The notes: generated by a model from the sequence alone, not told the origin. Counted from the stretch's first letter, positions 53,436-62,693 are shown. The stretch: 64,000 nucleotides of DNA from Hyphomicrobiales bacterium (GCA_930633525.1 CAKNFP010000002.1:372001-436000); one strand, 5' to 3'. Numbers and translations: made by a program.

Positions 53436-53890
53436 TCGCTCAGAAACTGGCAAGCCTCGGGCTCGCCTTGCCCGAGCCCGCCAAGCCCGCCTTCAACTAC
53501 GCGGCGGTCACGCTCCATCGCGGCATCGCCTACGTCAGCGGCCAGATGCCGAAGGTCGACGGCGAGGTACGGGTCTTCGGCAAGGTCGGCGCCGAAGTCA
53601 GCCTGGAGACCGCGCGCGAAGAGGCGCGCATCTGTATCCTGCAGGGGCTCGCCTGCCTGTCCGAGGCGCTCGGCGATCTCAATCGCGTCGAACGCATCCT
53701 GAAGGTCAACGGCTTCGTCGCCTCCGCGTCGGGCTTCAACGCCCAGCCAAAGGTGCTCGATGCCGCGTCGGATCTGCTTGTCGCCATCTTCGGCGACGCC
53801 GGCCGCCACGCCCGTGCGGCCGTGGGCGTCGCGGAACTGCCACGGAACGCTGCGGTCGAGATCGAATTCATCGCGAGCTACACGGAATGA
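53432..53890 (+). CDS. RidA/YjgF-family protein
   Basis: A 152-residue RidA superfamily protein. It belongs to the YjgH/RutC-like subgroup: FNYAAVTLHRGIAYVSGQMPKVDGEV, then VKVNGF-type helix in RILKVNGFVASASGF. The conserved Arg is in RHARAAVGVAELPRNAAVEIEF. RidA members deaminate reactive enamines/imines or hydrolyse related intermediates. It sits between a dehydrogenase and an importer in a catabolic operon, which suggests a nitrogen-containing substrate. Confidence 0.92.
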   Translation: MIAQKLASLGLALPEPAKPAFNYAAVTLHRGIAYVSGQMPKVDGEVRVFGKVGAEVSLETAREEARICILQGLACLSEALGDLNRVERILKVNGFVASASGFNAQPKVLDAASDLLVAIFGDAGRHARAAVGVAELPRNAAVEIEFIASYTE

Positions 53891-53941
53891 GTTCTGCCCA
53901 ACTCAAGATTGTCAAAGCATAATCCAGAGGAGAAAAAATCA

Positions 53942-55552
53942 ATGATTGTGGGAATGCATCCGTCTCATCCCAGACGGCGCCCATGGCGAGGGGCGGTACA
54001 GGCTCTCGCGGCGGCGGTCGCCCTGACGATGGCGTCGCTACCGGCGCGAGCCGCAACGGCCGATCTCTACGGGCCAAAAGCCGCCGATGCGGTCAAGGGC
54101 GGTACCTTGACCTTCGGCTCGCTGGTCGAGCCGCCCGGACTGGACCCCTACCATCAGGCGGCCGACGGGCGAATCCGCTTCACGGTGCTGATGTACCAGG
54201 GCCTGTTCTACGAATCGGAGACCGGCGAGGCGATACCGCTGCTTGCCAGCGGATATGAAGTGTCCCCGGACGGGCTCGTCTACACCATCAAGCTGCGCGA
54301 GGGTGTCAAGTTCCACACCGGCCAACCTATGACCGCGAAGGATGTGGCCTATAGCTACAACTACCTTCGTGATCCAAAAAACGGTTCGCCGGGCGCCGGT
54401 GACCTCACGCTGATCTCGTCGGTCGATGCGATCGACGATGGCACCGTCCGCATCACCTTGTCGAAGCCCAATGGCGCCTTGCCCATGACGCTCGGCAACA
54501 AATACGGAGGCGTCGTTCCAGCAGGTTACTTCGATGCCGCCGATGCCAAGCAGGCCTTCAACCAGAAGAGCGTAGGGACTGGTCCCTACAAGCTCGCCGA
54601 GTTCAAGCCCAACAGCCATCTGGCTCTGGTGAAGAACGACACCTATTGGGAAGAAGGCGCGCCTTATCTCGACCGCATCAACATCCTCTTCATACCAAAC
54701 AGCGCAAGCTTGATCGTCGCGCTGCGTAACAAGCGCGTCGACCTCGCCCTCCTCACGCGCCCTCAGGATATCCAGCAGGTCGTGAAGGCGCCGGGGCTCG
54801 TCATGGAGCGCTGGCCGTCCCTGAACCAGAAGGCGCTTGATCTCGGCTCCGAGCTCTCGCCGCTCGGCGACCCGCGCGTGCGCCAGGCGATCGCCCTGTC
54901 GATCGACAAGGACGAGATCATGCGGGCCTCGGTCGGCGGCTACGGTAAGGTCATCGGCACCATGGTCCCGGCGATGCAGGACGCCTGGGGCGCACCGCTC
55001 GACCAGCTCGCGAACCAGAAGGTCGATATCGAGAAGGCCAAGCAGCTCCTCGCGGAGGCCGGCCACAGCAACCTCAACCTGACGCTGACCACCATCAACG
55101 GCTATGACTGGATGGACCCGGCCGCCATCACGATGAAGCAGCAACTCGCCAGGTCAGGGATCAATCTCAACATCCAGCGCGTAGATCTGGGCGTCTGGAT
55201 CAAGAACTTCCAGTCGAAGCAGATGGGCTTCACCTTCAACGACTGGGCGACCCAGCCTGATCCGCATCTCCTGTTCTATCGTCACTTCCACAAGGCTCCG
55301 GAAGGTGCGGATTTCCGCAACTGGAACAACGCGGAAGCGAGTGCCCTCCTCGACCAGGGGCTGGGCGAGACGGACCAGGCCAAGCGCAAGGCGATCTACG
55401 TGGATTTCCAGAAGATCCTTGCTGATTCCGTGCCGACCGTCATGCTGTTCAGTGCCGATCACGTCAGCGTGCGCAACGAAAACGTCATGAACTACCAGCA
55501 GCACCCGACCGGCTGGTTCTTCGGTCTCGCGCGCGCCTACATCAAGAAGTAA
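53942..55552 (+). CDS. ABC transporter substrate-binding protein, family 5
   Basis: A 536-residue periplasmic protein. The signal peptide is GAVQALAAAVALTMASLPARA-A. SBP_bac_5 landmarks are LTFGSLVEPPGLDPYHQA, YTIKLREGVKFHTGQPMTAKDVAYSYNYL, and SVGTGPYKLAEFKPNSHLALVKNDTYW. ATG 53942 has AGGAGA upstream; an ATG 33 nt earlier is less likely. It follows ridA by ~50 nt. The ligand is unknown, and no ATPases follow the permeases. Confidence 0.92.
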   Translation: MIVGMHPSHPRRRPWRGAVQALAAAVALTMASLPARAATADLYGPKAADAVKGGTLTFGSLVEPPGLDPYHQAADGRIRFTVLMYQGLFYESETGEAIPLLASGYEVSPDGLVYTIKLREGVKFHTGQPMTAKDVAYSYNYLRDPKNGSPGAGDLTLISSVDAIDDGTVRITLSKPNGALPMTLGNKYGGVVPAGYFDAADAKQAFNQKSVGTGPYKLAEFKPNSHLALVKNDTYWEEGAPYLDRINILFIPNSASLIVALRNKRVDLALLTRPQDIQQVVKAPGLVMERWPSLNQKALDLGSELSPLGDPRVRQAIALSIDKDEIMRASVGGYGKVIGTMVPAMQDAWGAPLDQLANQKVDIEKAKQLLAEAGHSNLNLTLTTINGYDWMDPAAITMKQQLARSGINLNIQRVDLGVWIKNFQSKQMGFTFNDWATQPDPHLLFYRHFHKAPEGADFRNWNNAEASALLDQGLGETDQAKRKAIYVDFQKILADSVPTVMLFSADHVSVRNENVMNYQQHPTGWFFGLARAYIKK

Positions 55553-55614
55553 CGGCGCAACGCGGTACCGGTCTCCGGCCTTGGTACCGCGTCCCCGCCG
55601 CGGAGATGTTTTCA

Positions 55615-56559
55615 ATGGGTGGTTACCTCGCCCGGCGACTGGCGGCGTCGGCCGTCACGGCCTTCGTCGCCTCGATTGCTGTTTTTCTCATCGTCCGGGC
55701 GGTCCCGGGCGATGTGGTCGCGCAGATGCTCGGCCAGGTGAGCGACCCTCAGGCGGCCGCGTCGCTCAGGGGCTTTCTGGGCCTCGACCAACCCGTCTGG
55801 ATCCAGTATTGGCGCTGGATCAGCGCCGTGCTCTCTGGCGATCTCGGCACAAGCTGGACCGGCGGCAGGCCGGTAGGACCGGCGGTGTTCGAGGCCTTCC
55901 TCGTGACGCTGGAAATCGGCCTTCTGACGCTCGCTCTGGCGACGATCGTCGGCGTGCCGCTCGGCATCATTTCCGGCATCTATGAGGGGCGTTGGCCGGA
56001 CAACCTCATCCAGATCTTCAATCTCCTCGGCTTGGCCGCGCCGGTCTTCTGGACCGGGCTCATGCTGCTCGTCGCGGTCTCCACGCTCGCCGGCTGGTCG
56101 CCGCCGCTGATCTATGTGTCACCGACGGAATCACTCTGGGATAACCTCTCCATCCTCATGCTGCCGATCCTGTCGCTCGGGCTCCTGCAGGCGGCTGCCT
56201 ACAGCCAGTTCGTACGGCAGAACGTGGTGACGTCGCTCAATCAGGACTACGTGCGAACCGCCCGCGCCAAGGGCGTCACGATCCGCATCCTCTTCTTCAA
56301 GCATATTCTCAAGAATATCCTCATACCGCTCATCACCTTCATGGGCCTCGTCCTTGTGCAGATTCTCGGCGGCGTGGTGATCGTGGAGACTCTCTTCTCC
56401 ATTCCCGGGCTCGGGCGTCTGCTCATCAGCGCGATCGAGACACGCGACTATCCCATGCTGCAGGGCGCGCTGCTGGTCGTGGTCGTGACGGCAATGGCCG
56501 TCAACCTGATCATCGATCTGCTCTACAGCGTCATCGATCCGCGCGTGCGGTTGTCCTGA
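55615..56559 (+). CDS. ABC transporter permease, DppB type
   Basis: A 314-residue membrane protein. It begins MGGYLARRLAASAVTAFVASIAVFLIVRAVPGD. The EAA loop is DYVRTARAKGVTIRILFFKHILKNILIP, and ETLFSIPGLGRLLISAIETRDYPMLQ is the C-terminal signature. ATG 55615 is preferred because GGAG lies ~9 nt upstream; ATG 55606 abuts it. It is co-transcribed with the binding protein and DppC. Confidence 0.94.
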   Translation: MGGYLARRLAASAVTAFVASIAVFLIVRAVPGDVVAQMLGQVSDPQAAASLRGFLGLDQPVWIQYWRWISAVLSGDLGTSWTGGRPVGPAVFEAFLVTLEIGLLTLALATIVGVPLGIISGIYEGRWPDNLIQIFNLLGLAAPVFWTGLMLLVAVSTLAGWSPPLIYVSPTESLWDNLSILMLPILSLGLLQAAAYSQFVRQNVVTSLNQDYVRTARAKGVTIRILFFKHILKNILIPLITFMGLVLVQILGGVVIVETLFSIPGLGRLLISAIETRDYPMLQGALLVVVVTAMAVNLIIDLLYSVIDPRVRLS

Positions 56560-56569
56560 GGTGAGCGAC

Positions 56570-57448
56570 ATGTCCCATATCTCATCGCCCCTTGCCGCAG
56601 CGACAGCTCCCCGCGAAACGAGCGGCCTCGTGAAGTTTCTCCGCCGCCTCAAGCGAGAGCCCGGCCTGCTCTGCGGCCTCGCCGTGATGGCGCTTCTCCT
56701 TGTCATCGTCGTGGCGCCGGGCCTGTTCACCGCGCAGTCGCCCTATACCATCAACATCGATGACGCCCTGCAGCCGCCGTCGGCCGCCCATCTGTTCGGC
56801 ACGGACGATACGGGCCGCGATGTCTTCGCCCGTGTCATTTACGGGACGCGGGTCACACTGCTGATCTGCGCCGGCTCCCTTATGATCGCCGCGCTGATCG
56901 GCGGGCTCGTCGGTGCTCTGTCCGGATTTTTCGGAGGCTGGGTGGACCAGGTGCTCGGGCGCGTCGTGGACGTCGTGCTGAGCTTCCCGCCGATCATTCT
57001 CGGCGTCATCATCACCGGCGTCCTTGGGCCGGCCACCACAAACCTGATCCTCGCGCTCAGCATCATCCATATACCGATGTTCTTCCGCATCGCGCGGTCG
57101 GGTGCGCTGGGGGAAGCGGGCAAAACCTACGTCGAGGCGGCACGCTGTGTCGGCCTCAACGAAGTCACGGTGCTTTATCGGCATGTCCTGCGCAACGTAT
57201 TGCCGCTCGTGCTGATGCAATACATGGTGTTGTTCCCGCTGGTCCTGCAGATCCAGGCCGCCCTTGGCTTTCTTGGCCTTGGCGTACAGCCGCCCACGCC
57301 CGACTGGGGCGCGATCCTCCAGCAGGGCAAGGATACGATCCTGCTTGCCCCGTGGATCTCCCTATTCCCGGGCATTGCCGTGCTGATCACGGCCTTTGCG
57401 CTGATGCTGACGGGACGCGCGCTGCAGCGCAGCTCCGATCGCCGCTGA
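56570..57448 (+). CDS. ABC transporter permease, DppC type
   Basis: A 292-residue inner-membrane protein. It has HLFGTDDTGRDVFARVIYGTRVTLLIC, the EAA loop TYVEAARCVGLNEVTVLYRHVLRNVLPLVL, and LGFLGLGVQPPTPDWGAILQQGKDTI. ATG 56570 is chosen over GTG 56561 for ribosome-site spacing. The stop lies 2 nt from the convergent GntR gene stop. Confidence 0.94.
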   Translation: MSHISSPLAAATAPRETSGLVKFLRRLKREPGLLCGLAVMALLLVIVVAPGLFTAQSPYTINIDDALQPPSAAHLFGTDDTGRDVFARVIYGTRVTLLICAGSLMIAALIGGLVGALSGFFGGWVDQVLGRVVDVVLSFPPIILGVIITGVLGPATTNLILALSIIHIPMFFRIARSGALGEAGKTYVEAARCVGLNEVTVLYRHVLRNVLPLVLMQYMVLFPLVLQIQAALGFLGLGVQPPTPDWGAILQQGKDTILLAPWISLFPGIAVLITAFALMLTGRALQRSSDRR

Positions 57449-57450
57449 TG

Positions 57451-58179
57451 TCAGGCCCCGGAGACGGAATAGAGCGTGCGCACGAGATAGTCGCGCATGA
57501 GCTCCCGCGCCCGCGCCGCATCCCTGGCACGCAGGGCCGCGATGATCGCCGCATTGTCGCGGCAGGCGGTCTCGCGAACCAGGGCCAGCGGACCGGGATG
57601 TCCACCAGGGCGGCCCCAGCCAGCCGCCCTGCGCGAGGCGATGATCATCTCGAGCACGCGCGCCACGAACCGATTGAGCGAGGCCCGCGCGATCGCCAGA
57701 TGCAGGGCGTATTTCGCTTCCTTATAGGCGATCCAGGTATCGGCCGCCTTCATGTCGGCAAGCGCCGCGTCGAAAGCGGCGAAATCCGCCTCGGTGGCGC
57801 GTTCGACGACGAGATCGACAAGCGCCGGTTCGAACAGGAGACGCGCCTCGAACAATTCCGGCAGGGAGAACTCGGACTCCGCGGGAGCCGCGCCGGCGGG
57901 CTTCGCATCGGTGACGAAGGTGCCCCGGCCGACCTCGCGCACGATCAGGCCCTCCTGCATCAGTTGCGCCATCGTCTTGCGCACCGTGTTGCGCGCTACA
58001 CGATACTCCATCGAGAGCGCGCGCTCGGTGGGCAACTGCGCCCCGGGCGGAAAGCGCCCCTCGGTGATCGACGACTTGATGCGCGCATAGAGCGCGCGCG
58101 ACTCCACCTCGGATCGGGCACGGACGCCGACTGTCGGGGGCGACATCTGGTCCTGGCTGGAAACGGCGGTATCGAGCAA
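57451..58179 (-). CDS. GntR-family regulator, FCD subfamily (FadR type)
   Basis: A ~242-residue regulator. The winged helix is RALYARIKSSITEGRFPPGAQLPTERALSMEYRVARNTVRKTMAQLMQEGLIVREVGRGTFV. An FCD ligand domain follows (LFEARLLFEPALVDLVVERA, HLAIARASLNRFVARVLEMI, ALRARDAARARELMRDYL). FCD proteins usually bind organic acids through a metal. TTG 58179 with GAGG upstream is the likely start; ATG 58146 is possible, and the 58329 form runs into the operator region. It is divergent from the TPP operon and the likely ligand of the ATTGG repeats. Confidence 0.88.
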   Translation of the reverse strand: MLDTAVSSQDQMSPPTVGVRARSEVESRALYARIKSSITEGRFPPGAQLPTERALSMEYRVARNTVRKTMAQLMQEGLIVREVGRGTFVTDAKPAGAAPAESEFSLPELFEARLLFEPALVDLVVERATEADFAAFDAALADMKAADTWIAYKEAKYALHLAIARASLNRFVARVLEMIIASRRAAGWGRPGGHPGPLALVRETACRDNAAIIAALRARDAARARELMRDYLVRTLYSVSGA

Positions 58180-58303
58180 GCTCTCTTTCCTCTGTCTGAC
58201 GCGGCAAGAAGGAACTGGGGCGAGAAGGAATTGGGCGCCTTGTACCATGCCGCTAAATGCGCGCCGCGCGCAAGTGTTGGTCGTCGACTTGGTGTCGAAG
58301 GGG

Positions 58304-58347
58304 TTGTCAATTGGATTGGAATTGGACAATAATTGGTCTCAGATTGG
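58304..58347. promoter_or_regulatory. ATTGG phased repeats / inverted repeat, regulator binding site
   Basis: ATTGG occurs at 58310, 58321, 58332 and 58343, an exact 11-bp period, with an extra copy at 58315. TTGTCAATT (58304-58312) and AATTGGACAA (58320-58329) also form a near-perfect inverted repeat. It lies 46-89 bp upstream of the TPP-enzyme ATG, between it and the GntR gene. Confidence 0.7.
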
Positions 58348-58392
58348 TTCACCCAACACCCTCCCAAATCGATCCCATGCAAGGAGACGCTC

Positions 58393-60156
58393 ATGACGGC
58401 TAAAGTCGCTGCGACAGAAGATAGGGCAGCAAGCCGTTCTGGCGCCGAGATCCTGGTGGATTGCCTGCGCCGGCAGGCCGTTGATCGGGTCTTCTGCGTG
58501 CCGGGCGAGAGCTATCTTTCGGTCCTCGACGCTCTCCATGACGTCGCCGATGATGTGCAATTGGTCGTCTGTCGCCAGGAAGGCGGTGCGGCCAATATGG
58601 CCGATGCCTACGGCAAGCTCACCGGCCGGCCGGGCGTCTGTTTCGTCACGCGGGGACCGGGCGCGACCAATGCCTCGATTGGCGTACATACCGCCTTTCA
58701 GGATTCGACCCCCATGGTGCTGTTCATCGGCCAGGTGGCGCGAGGCTTCAAGGATCGCGAGGGCTTTCAGGAAGTCGATCTGGTGGCCATGTTCAGGCCG
58801 CTCGCCAAATGGGCGGCGGAGATCAACGACCCACGACGCATCCCCGAGTATGTTCATCGCGCCTTCCAGACGGCCATGGCCGGCCGCCAGGGGCCCGTCG
58901 TCCTCGTTCTTCCGGAAGACATGCTGAGTGAAGACGTCGCATCACCGGTCGACGCCGGCCTGCGCGCGGAACCCATTCCGACCGCCCCACGGCCGGACCA
59001 GATGGCCGCTTTTTCCGCACTCGTTGCGGAAGCGGAACGCCCGCTGATGATTCTCGGCGGCGGCGGGTGGACGATCGAGGCGCGCGACGATCTTCTTGCT
59101 TTCGCCGATCGAGCGCAGCTGCCGATTGCGGCCTCCCTGCGTTGCCAGGACTACGTGCCCAACACGCACCCGCTGTATGTCGGCCATTTCGGCATCGGCG
59201 CGGAGCCGCAACTGGTTAAGCGGCTGGCGGAGGCCGATCTCGTCGTCGCCTTTGGTACACGATTGGGCGAGATGACCACGGCGGGCTACCGCCTGTTGAC
59301 GGCGCCGCGGACGCGCCAGAAGCTCGTGCATATTCATGCCAACTCAGAGGAGCTCGGTCGTGTCTATCAGGCTGATTTGCCCATCAACGCCGGCCTCGCG
59401 CCCTTCGCGGCGGCGCTCACCGCACTTGACACGCCTGCAGGCGCGCCCGACCGGCGGGAATGGGTGCGGAGCCTGAAGGCCGAGCATGACGCGACCTATA
59501 AGCCGATGCCCAATGCGGGCGATCTCGACCTGACGGCAGTGTTCCAGCATCTGCAGGACCTCCTGCCCGATGACACCATCGTATCCAACGGGGCGGGCAA
59601 CTATACCGGTTGGGTGCATAAGTACTGGCGCTTTTCCGCCTTCCGCTCGCAACTCGCCCCAACCTCCGGCGCGATGGGCTATGGCGTGCCGGCGGCGGTT
59701 GCAGCCAAGCTCACCTACCCCGGCCGAACCGTTCTCTCGGTCAATGGCGATGGTTGTTTCCTGATGAACGGCCAGGAGATGGCGACAGCCGTCCAGTACG
59801 GCGCCGCGATCATCTATCTCGTGGTCAATAACGGCATGTATGGAACCATCCGCATGCATCAGGAGCGCGAGTATCCGGCCCGCGTCTCCGGCACGGAACT
59901 GCACAACCCGGATTTCGCGATGCTCGCGCGTTCCTACGGTCTCGCGGGGCTCAAGGTCGAGCGAACCGAGGACTTCGCGCAAGCTCTCCAGACCGTCCTT
60001 GAAAGCCCGACAGGCGGGTTGATCGAACTCATCGTGCCCCAGGAAGCGCTCTCGGTGCGATCGAGCCTCTCGCAATTGCGTTCGGCGGCGCTTGACAGGC
60101 AAGCTGCCCGCAACAGCCATGCAACCAGTTCAGGAAGCAACCAGGGGAACCGCTGA
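58393..60156 (+). CDS. Thiamine-pyrophosphate-dependent enzyme (acetolactate-synthase-like)
   Basis: A 587-residue three-domain TPP enzyme. The Pyr domain has VDRVFCVPGESYLSVLDAL and the activating Glu in VVCRQEGGAANMADAYGKLTG. The central domain starts near RPLMILGGGGW. The PP domain has the motif VNGDGCFLMNGQEMATAVQYGAAIIYLVVNNGMYGTIRMHQ. Residues LSVRSSLSQLR complete the C-terminus. ATG 58393 has AAGGAG upstream. It is like IlvB but lies outside any branched-chain operon, so carboligation or decarboxylation of a catabolic 2-keto acid is likely. Confidence 0.9.
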   Translation: MTAKVAATEDRAASRSGAEILVDCLRRQAVDRVFCVPGESYLSVLDALHDVADDVQLVVCRQEGGAANMADAYGKLTGRPGVCFVTRGPGATNASIGVHTAFQDSTPMVLFIGQVARGFKDREGFQEVDLVAMFRPLAKWAAEINDPRRIPEYVHRAFQTAMAGRQGPVVLVLPEDMLSEDVASPVDAGLRAEPIPTAPRPDQMAAFSALVAEAERPLMILGGGGWTIEARDDLLAFADRAQLPIAASLRCQDYVPNTHPLYVGHFGIGAEPQLVKRLAEADLVVAFGTRLGEMTTAGYRLLTAPRTRQKLVHIHANSEELGRVYQADLPINAGLAPFAAALTALDTPAGAPDRREWVRSLKAEHDATYKPMPNAGDLDLTAVFQHLQDLLPDDTIVSNGAGNYTGWVHKYWRFSAFRSQLAPTSGAMGYGVPAAVAAKLTYPGRTVLSVNGDGCFLMNGQEMATAVQYGAAIIYLVVNNGMYGTIRMHQEREYPARVSGTELHNPDFAMLARSYGLAGLKVERTEDFAQALQTVLESPTGGLIELIVPQEALSVRSSLSQLRSAALDRQAARNSHATSSGSNQGNR

Positions 60157-61043
60157 TGACCGACGCGCCGCGCCTGTGGTCGTCCTTGTCCACCGACGAG
60201 CACGAGTTTCAATACAACCCGCAGAACGCCTTTCCGAATTTCAAGGACTACCAGGCGGGGCGCGCCGCGCCGAACCGCAAGGCGCGCGAGGAGTTGGTCT
60301 CGCACCGCGACATCGCCTACGGCGACCACCCCCTGCATAAGGTCGACGTTTATCCTGCCGCGGGATCAGCCGGCCCGGCGCCGGTCCATGTGTTCTTTCA
60401 CGGCGGGTATTGGCGGGCGCAGGACAAGGAAAATTTCGCCTTTATTGCCGGCACGCTGGTGCCGCTCGGCATCACGACGGTCATCGCCAATTACGAGCTC
60501 TGCCCGGCTTCGACCCTCGACGGGGTCGTTGATTCCGCACTCGCCGCCATGGAGTGGACCTGCCGCTCGATCGCGGAGTTCGGCGGAGATCCCAACGCGA
60601 TCACCGTCTCCGGCCATTCCGCCGGCGCGCATCTCGGCGCCGAGGTCATCGCGACCGACTGGCGCACGCGCGGCATCGACCCGGCTTTCCTGAAGGGCGC
60701 GGCCCTGATCAGCGGCATCTACGATCCGGCAGCGGCGATCCGCACGAGCGTGAATGCGGAACTCCATCTCGATGCAGCGATCGCCGCGCGCCACGATGTC
60801 GAGCGACGCGCTCCGGTGATCGACTGCCCGGTGACCATACTCGCGGGAGGCGTGGAGCCCTGGCACTGGATCGACCAGTCGTTCCGCTATGCCCATCACC
60901 TCCACAGACATGGACGCGACCCGGAAACCCATGTGGTCCCCGGCTACAATCACTTCGATATCATCAACCAGTACCTCGATCCCCGGAGCCCGATCATCCG
61001 GGCCGTGGTGAGCCGCACGCTCGCTGGCAAACGGGGAGCATGA
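60156..61043 (+). CDS. Alpha/beta hydrolase, kynurenine-formamidase-like
   Basis: A 295-residue hydrolase. The oxyanion motif is FFHGGYWRAQDKENF (His82-Gly-Gly), typical of KFA/arylformamidases. The nucleophile is Ser155 in VSGHSAGAHLG. Asp and His are expected in the late segments, with VVPGYNHFDIIN supplying the His. It overlaps the TPP gene stop as TGATG. A formamidase or ester hydrolase step in the same pathway is likely; the substrate is unknown and tryptophan genes are absent. Confidence 0.9.
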   Translation: MTDAPRLWSSLSTDEHEFQYNPQNAFPNFKDYQAGRAAPNRKAREELVSHRDIAYGDHPLHKVDVYPAAGSAGPAPVHVFFHGGYWRAQDKENFAFIAGTLVPLGITTVIANYELCPASTLDGVVDSALAAMEWTCRSIAEFGGDPNAITVSGHSAGAHLGAEVIATDWRTRGIDPAFLKGAALISGIYDPAAAIRTSVNAELHLDAAIAARHDVERRAPVIDCPVTILAGGVEPWHWIDQSFRYAHHLHRHGRDPETHVVPGYNHFDIINQYLDPRSPIIRAVVSRTLAGKRGA

Positions 61044-61696
61044 TGACCGCAAATTCCGATACCCTGCCGCGCATCACGCTCCACGAGCACGACCTTGATG
61101 GCGCCCCCCTCGATCTGCCCGACAGCGCCTATCGCTTCGCCTATGTCGAGACGGGCCTTCTCACCGTCGAGGACACGAGCGGAGAGCGGACTTGCGCCGC
61201 CGACGACGGCCTGTTCCTGGATGGGCAAGCGCGATTGCGCGGCGATGGCCGGATCTGGATCTATGAAGTGGATCCGACGGGTAACGCCTTCAGATGGGAC
61301 AAGAGCATCATCCTCTCCCATCCCCTCGCGGTTGCCTTCGATGGTCCCTGGCTCATGCGCGCGGACCGGATCGAATCGCCACCTGGCGCCGCCACGCCGC
61401 GCCATGGCCATCGCGGGCCGGGCATCCGCCGGCTCGTCTACGGGCGGCTCCTCGCCGAGGTCGGCGACCATATCGAGCGGATTGCGGCAGGTCAGGCGTG
61501 GTTTGAGACGGGCACTGATCCGGTCATCGGCACCAATATCAACGATGGCAACAACGCCTTCGTGCGCGTGATGGTGCTGCCGGCGGAGCTCGAAGGCGGC
61601 AAGAGTTCGTTCATGCCGACGACGCCCGACGATGCGTTGAAGCCGCGCGCCGTGACCAGTCGCCTGTTCGGCGAGCGCCTGATTCCAGAACCCTGA
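61043..61696 (+). CDS. Cupin-domain protein
   Basis: A 217-residue protein with a double beta-barrel pattern. The clearest cupin motif is TPRHGHRGPGIRRLVYGRLLAEVGDHIERIAAGQAWFETG, with metal-ligand His residues. The N-terminal half (FAYVETGLLTVEDTSGERTCAADDGLFL) is a second, degenerate cupin. ATG 61043 has GGAG 4 nt upstream and overlaps the hydrolase stop (ATGA); ATG 61040 is also possible. It is third in the TPP/hydrolase operon; role unknown (isomerase, dioxygenase-like or ligand-binding). Confidence 0.85.
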   Translation: MTANSDTLPRITLHEHDLDGAPLDLPDSAYRFAYVETGLLTVEDTSGERTCAADDGLFLDGQARLRGDGRIWIYEVDPTGNAFRWDKSIILSHPLAVAFDGPWLMRADRIESPPGAATPRHGHRGPGIRRLVYGRLLAEVGDHIERIAAGQAWFETGTDPVIGTNINDGNNAFVRVMVLPAELEGGKSSFMPTTPDDALKPRAVTSRLFGERLIPEP

Positions 61697-61787
61697 AGCC
61701 GTGAGCACAGCCGAGGCTGACCTGCCCTAACGTATTTCTGCATTGCCGCGATTGCTCTACAAATCCCCGGGGCAATCGGAGACGGCA

Positions 61788-62693
61788 ATGGACCTGCGGC
61801 AGCTTGAGTATTTTCTGCGTGTTGCGCAGCGCTGCAACATCTCGCTGGCGGCCGCAGAGCTCAATATCACCCAGCCCACACTGACCAAGAGCATCAAGCT
61901 TCTGGAGGATGAACTCGGGGTCAAGCTGTTCGAGCGGTTGCCCCGCGGTGTCGCACTGACGGATGTCGGATTGCGCCTGCTGCGCCATGCCGAAGCGGTG
62001 CATGTTCAGGTGAGAGACGCCAGCCAGGAGATTGCCTCGCTCCGCAGTGGCACTTTCGGCACGGTCACAATTGGCGCGGGCCCCGCTTGGCTACGGCGGA
62101 ACCTCCCTTTGGCGGTCGCCGACGTGATGAAGCATCATCCCGGCATCCAGCTCCGTGTCGAAGGCGGCTTCGACGAAGCGCTGTTCCGGGCCCTGCGCGA
62201 CGGCGAACTGGACTTCGTGGTGGCGGAGCTTCCCTCCCCCGAGGACAGGCGCGATGTCGAGGTCACCCCGCTGACATCGGACAATCTCGGGGTGGTTTGC
62301 CGGGCGGGACATCCCCTCGCCGGCCGGCGCCGAATCCCGATGCGCGATATGCTCGCCTTTCCCTGGGTGATGCCCCCACGCACAACGCGCGCCCATCGCC
62401 GCTTCGATGCACTTTTCGTCACGCATGACCTTCCGCCACCGACGAGCTGCGTGGAAACAGGCTCACTCGCATTCCTCATCAACGTCCTTCTCCACTCCGA
62501 CGCGCTGACCTTCACCGTGTCGAAGACCCTAGTCACGCGCGAAGGCAAGGACCTCGTCATGCTGGACGCGCCCGACCTCACCGTCCGGCGCGAAGCGGGC
62601 ATCGTGATCCGGCGCGGTGGCTGGTTGTCGCCTGCCGCGCAGCATGTCGCGGACGCGTTGAAGGCAATCTGTGACGCTGAGCCGGAGAACTGA
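61788..62693 (+). CDS. LysR-family transcriptional regulator
   Basis: A 301-residue LysR protein. The helix-turn-helix is MDLRQLEYFLRVAQRCNISLAAAELNITQPTLTKSIKLLEDELGVKLFERLPRGVALTDVG. The effector domain begins about residue 92 (GTVTIGAGPAWLRRNLPLAV). ATG 61788 begins the family N-terminus; the upstream frame lacks similarity. It probably controls the 62823 importer, which reads in the same direction. Confidence 0.93.
   Translation: MDLRQLEYFLRVAQRCNISLAAAELNITQPTLTKSIKLLEDELGVKLFERLPRGVALTDVGLRLLRHAEAVHVQVRDASQEIASLRSGTFGTVTIGAGPAWLRRNLPLAVADVMKHHPGIQLRVEGGFDEALFRALRDGELDFVVAELPSPEDRRDVEVTPLTSDNLGVVCRAGHPLAGRRRIPMRDMLAFPWVMPPRTTRAHRRFDALFVTHDLPPPTSCVETGSLAFLINVLLHSDALTFTVSKTLVTREGKDLVMLDAPDLTVRREAGIVIRRGGWLSPAAQHVADALKAICDAEPEN

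Noticed and set aside
60554..61042. Upstream extension of the cupin frame through the hydrolase gene
   Set aside because: Out-of-frame shadow of the hydrolase; the cupin start at 61043 has a ribosome site and couples to the hydrolase stop.
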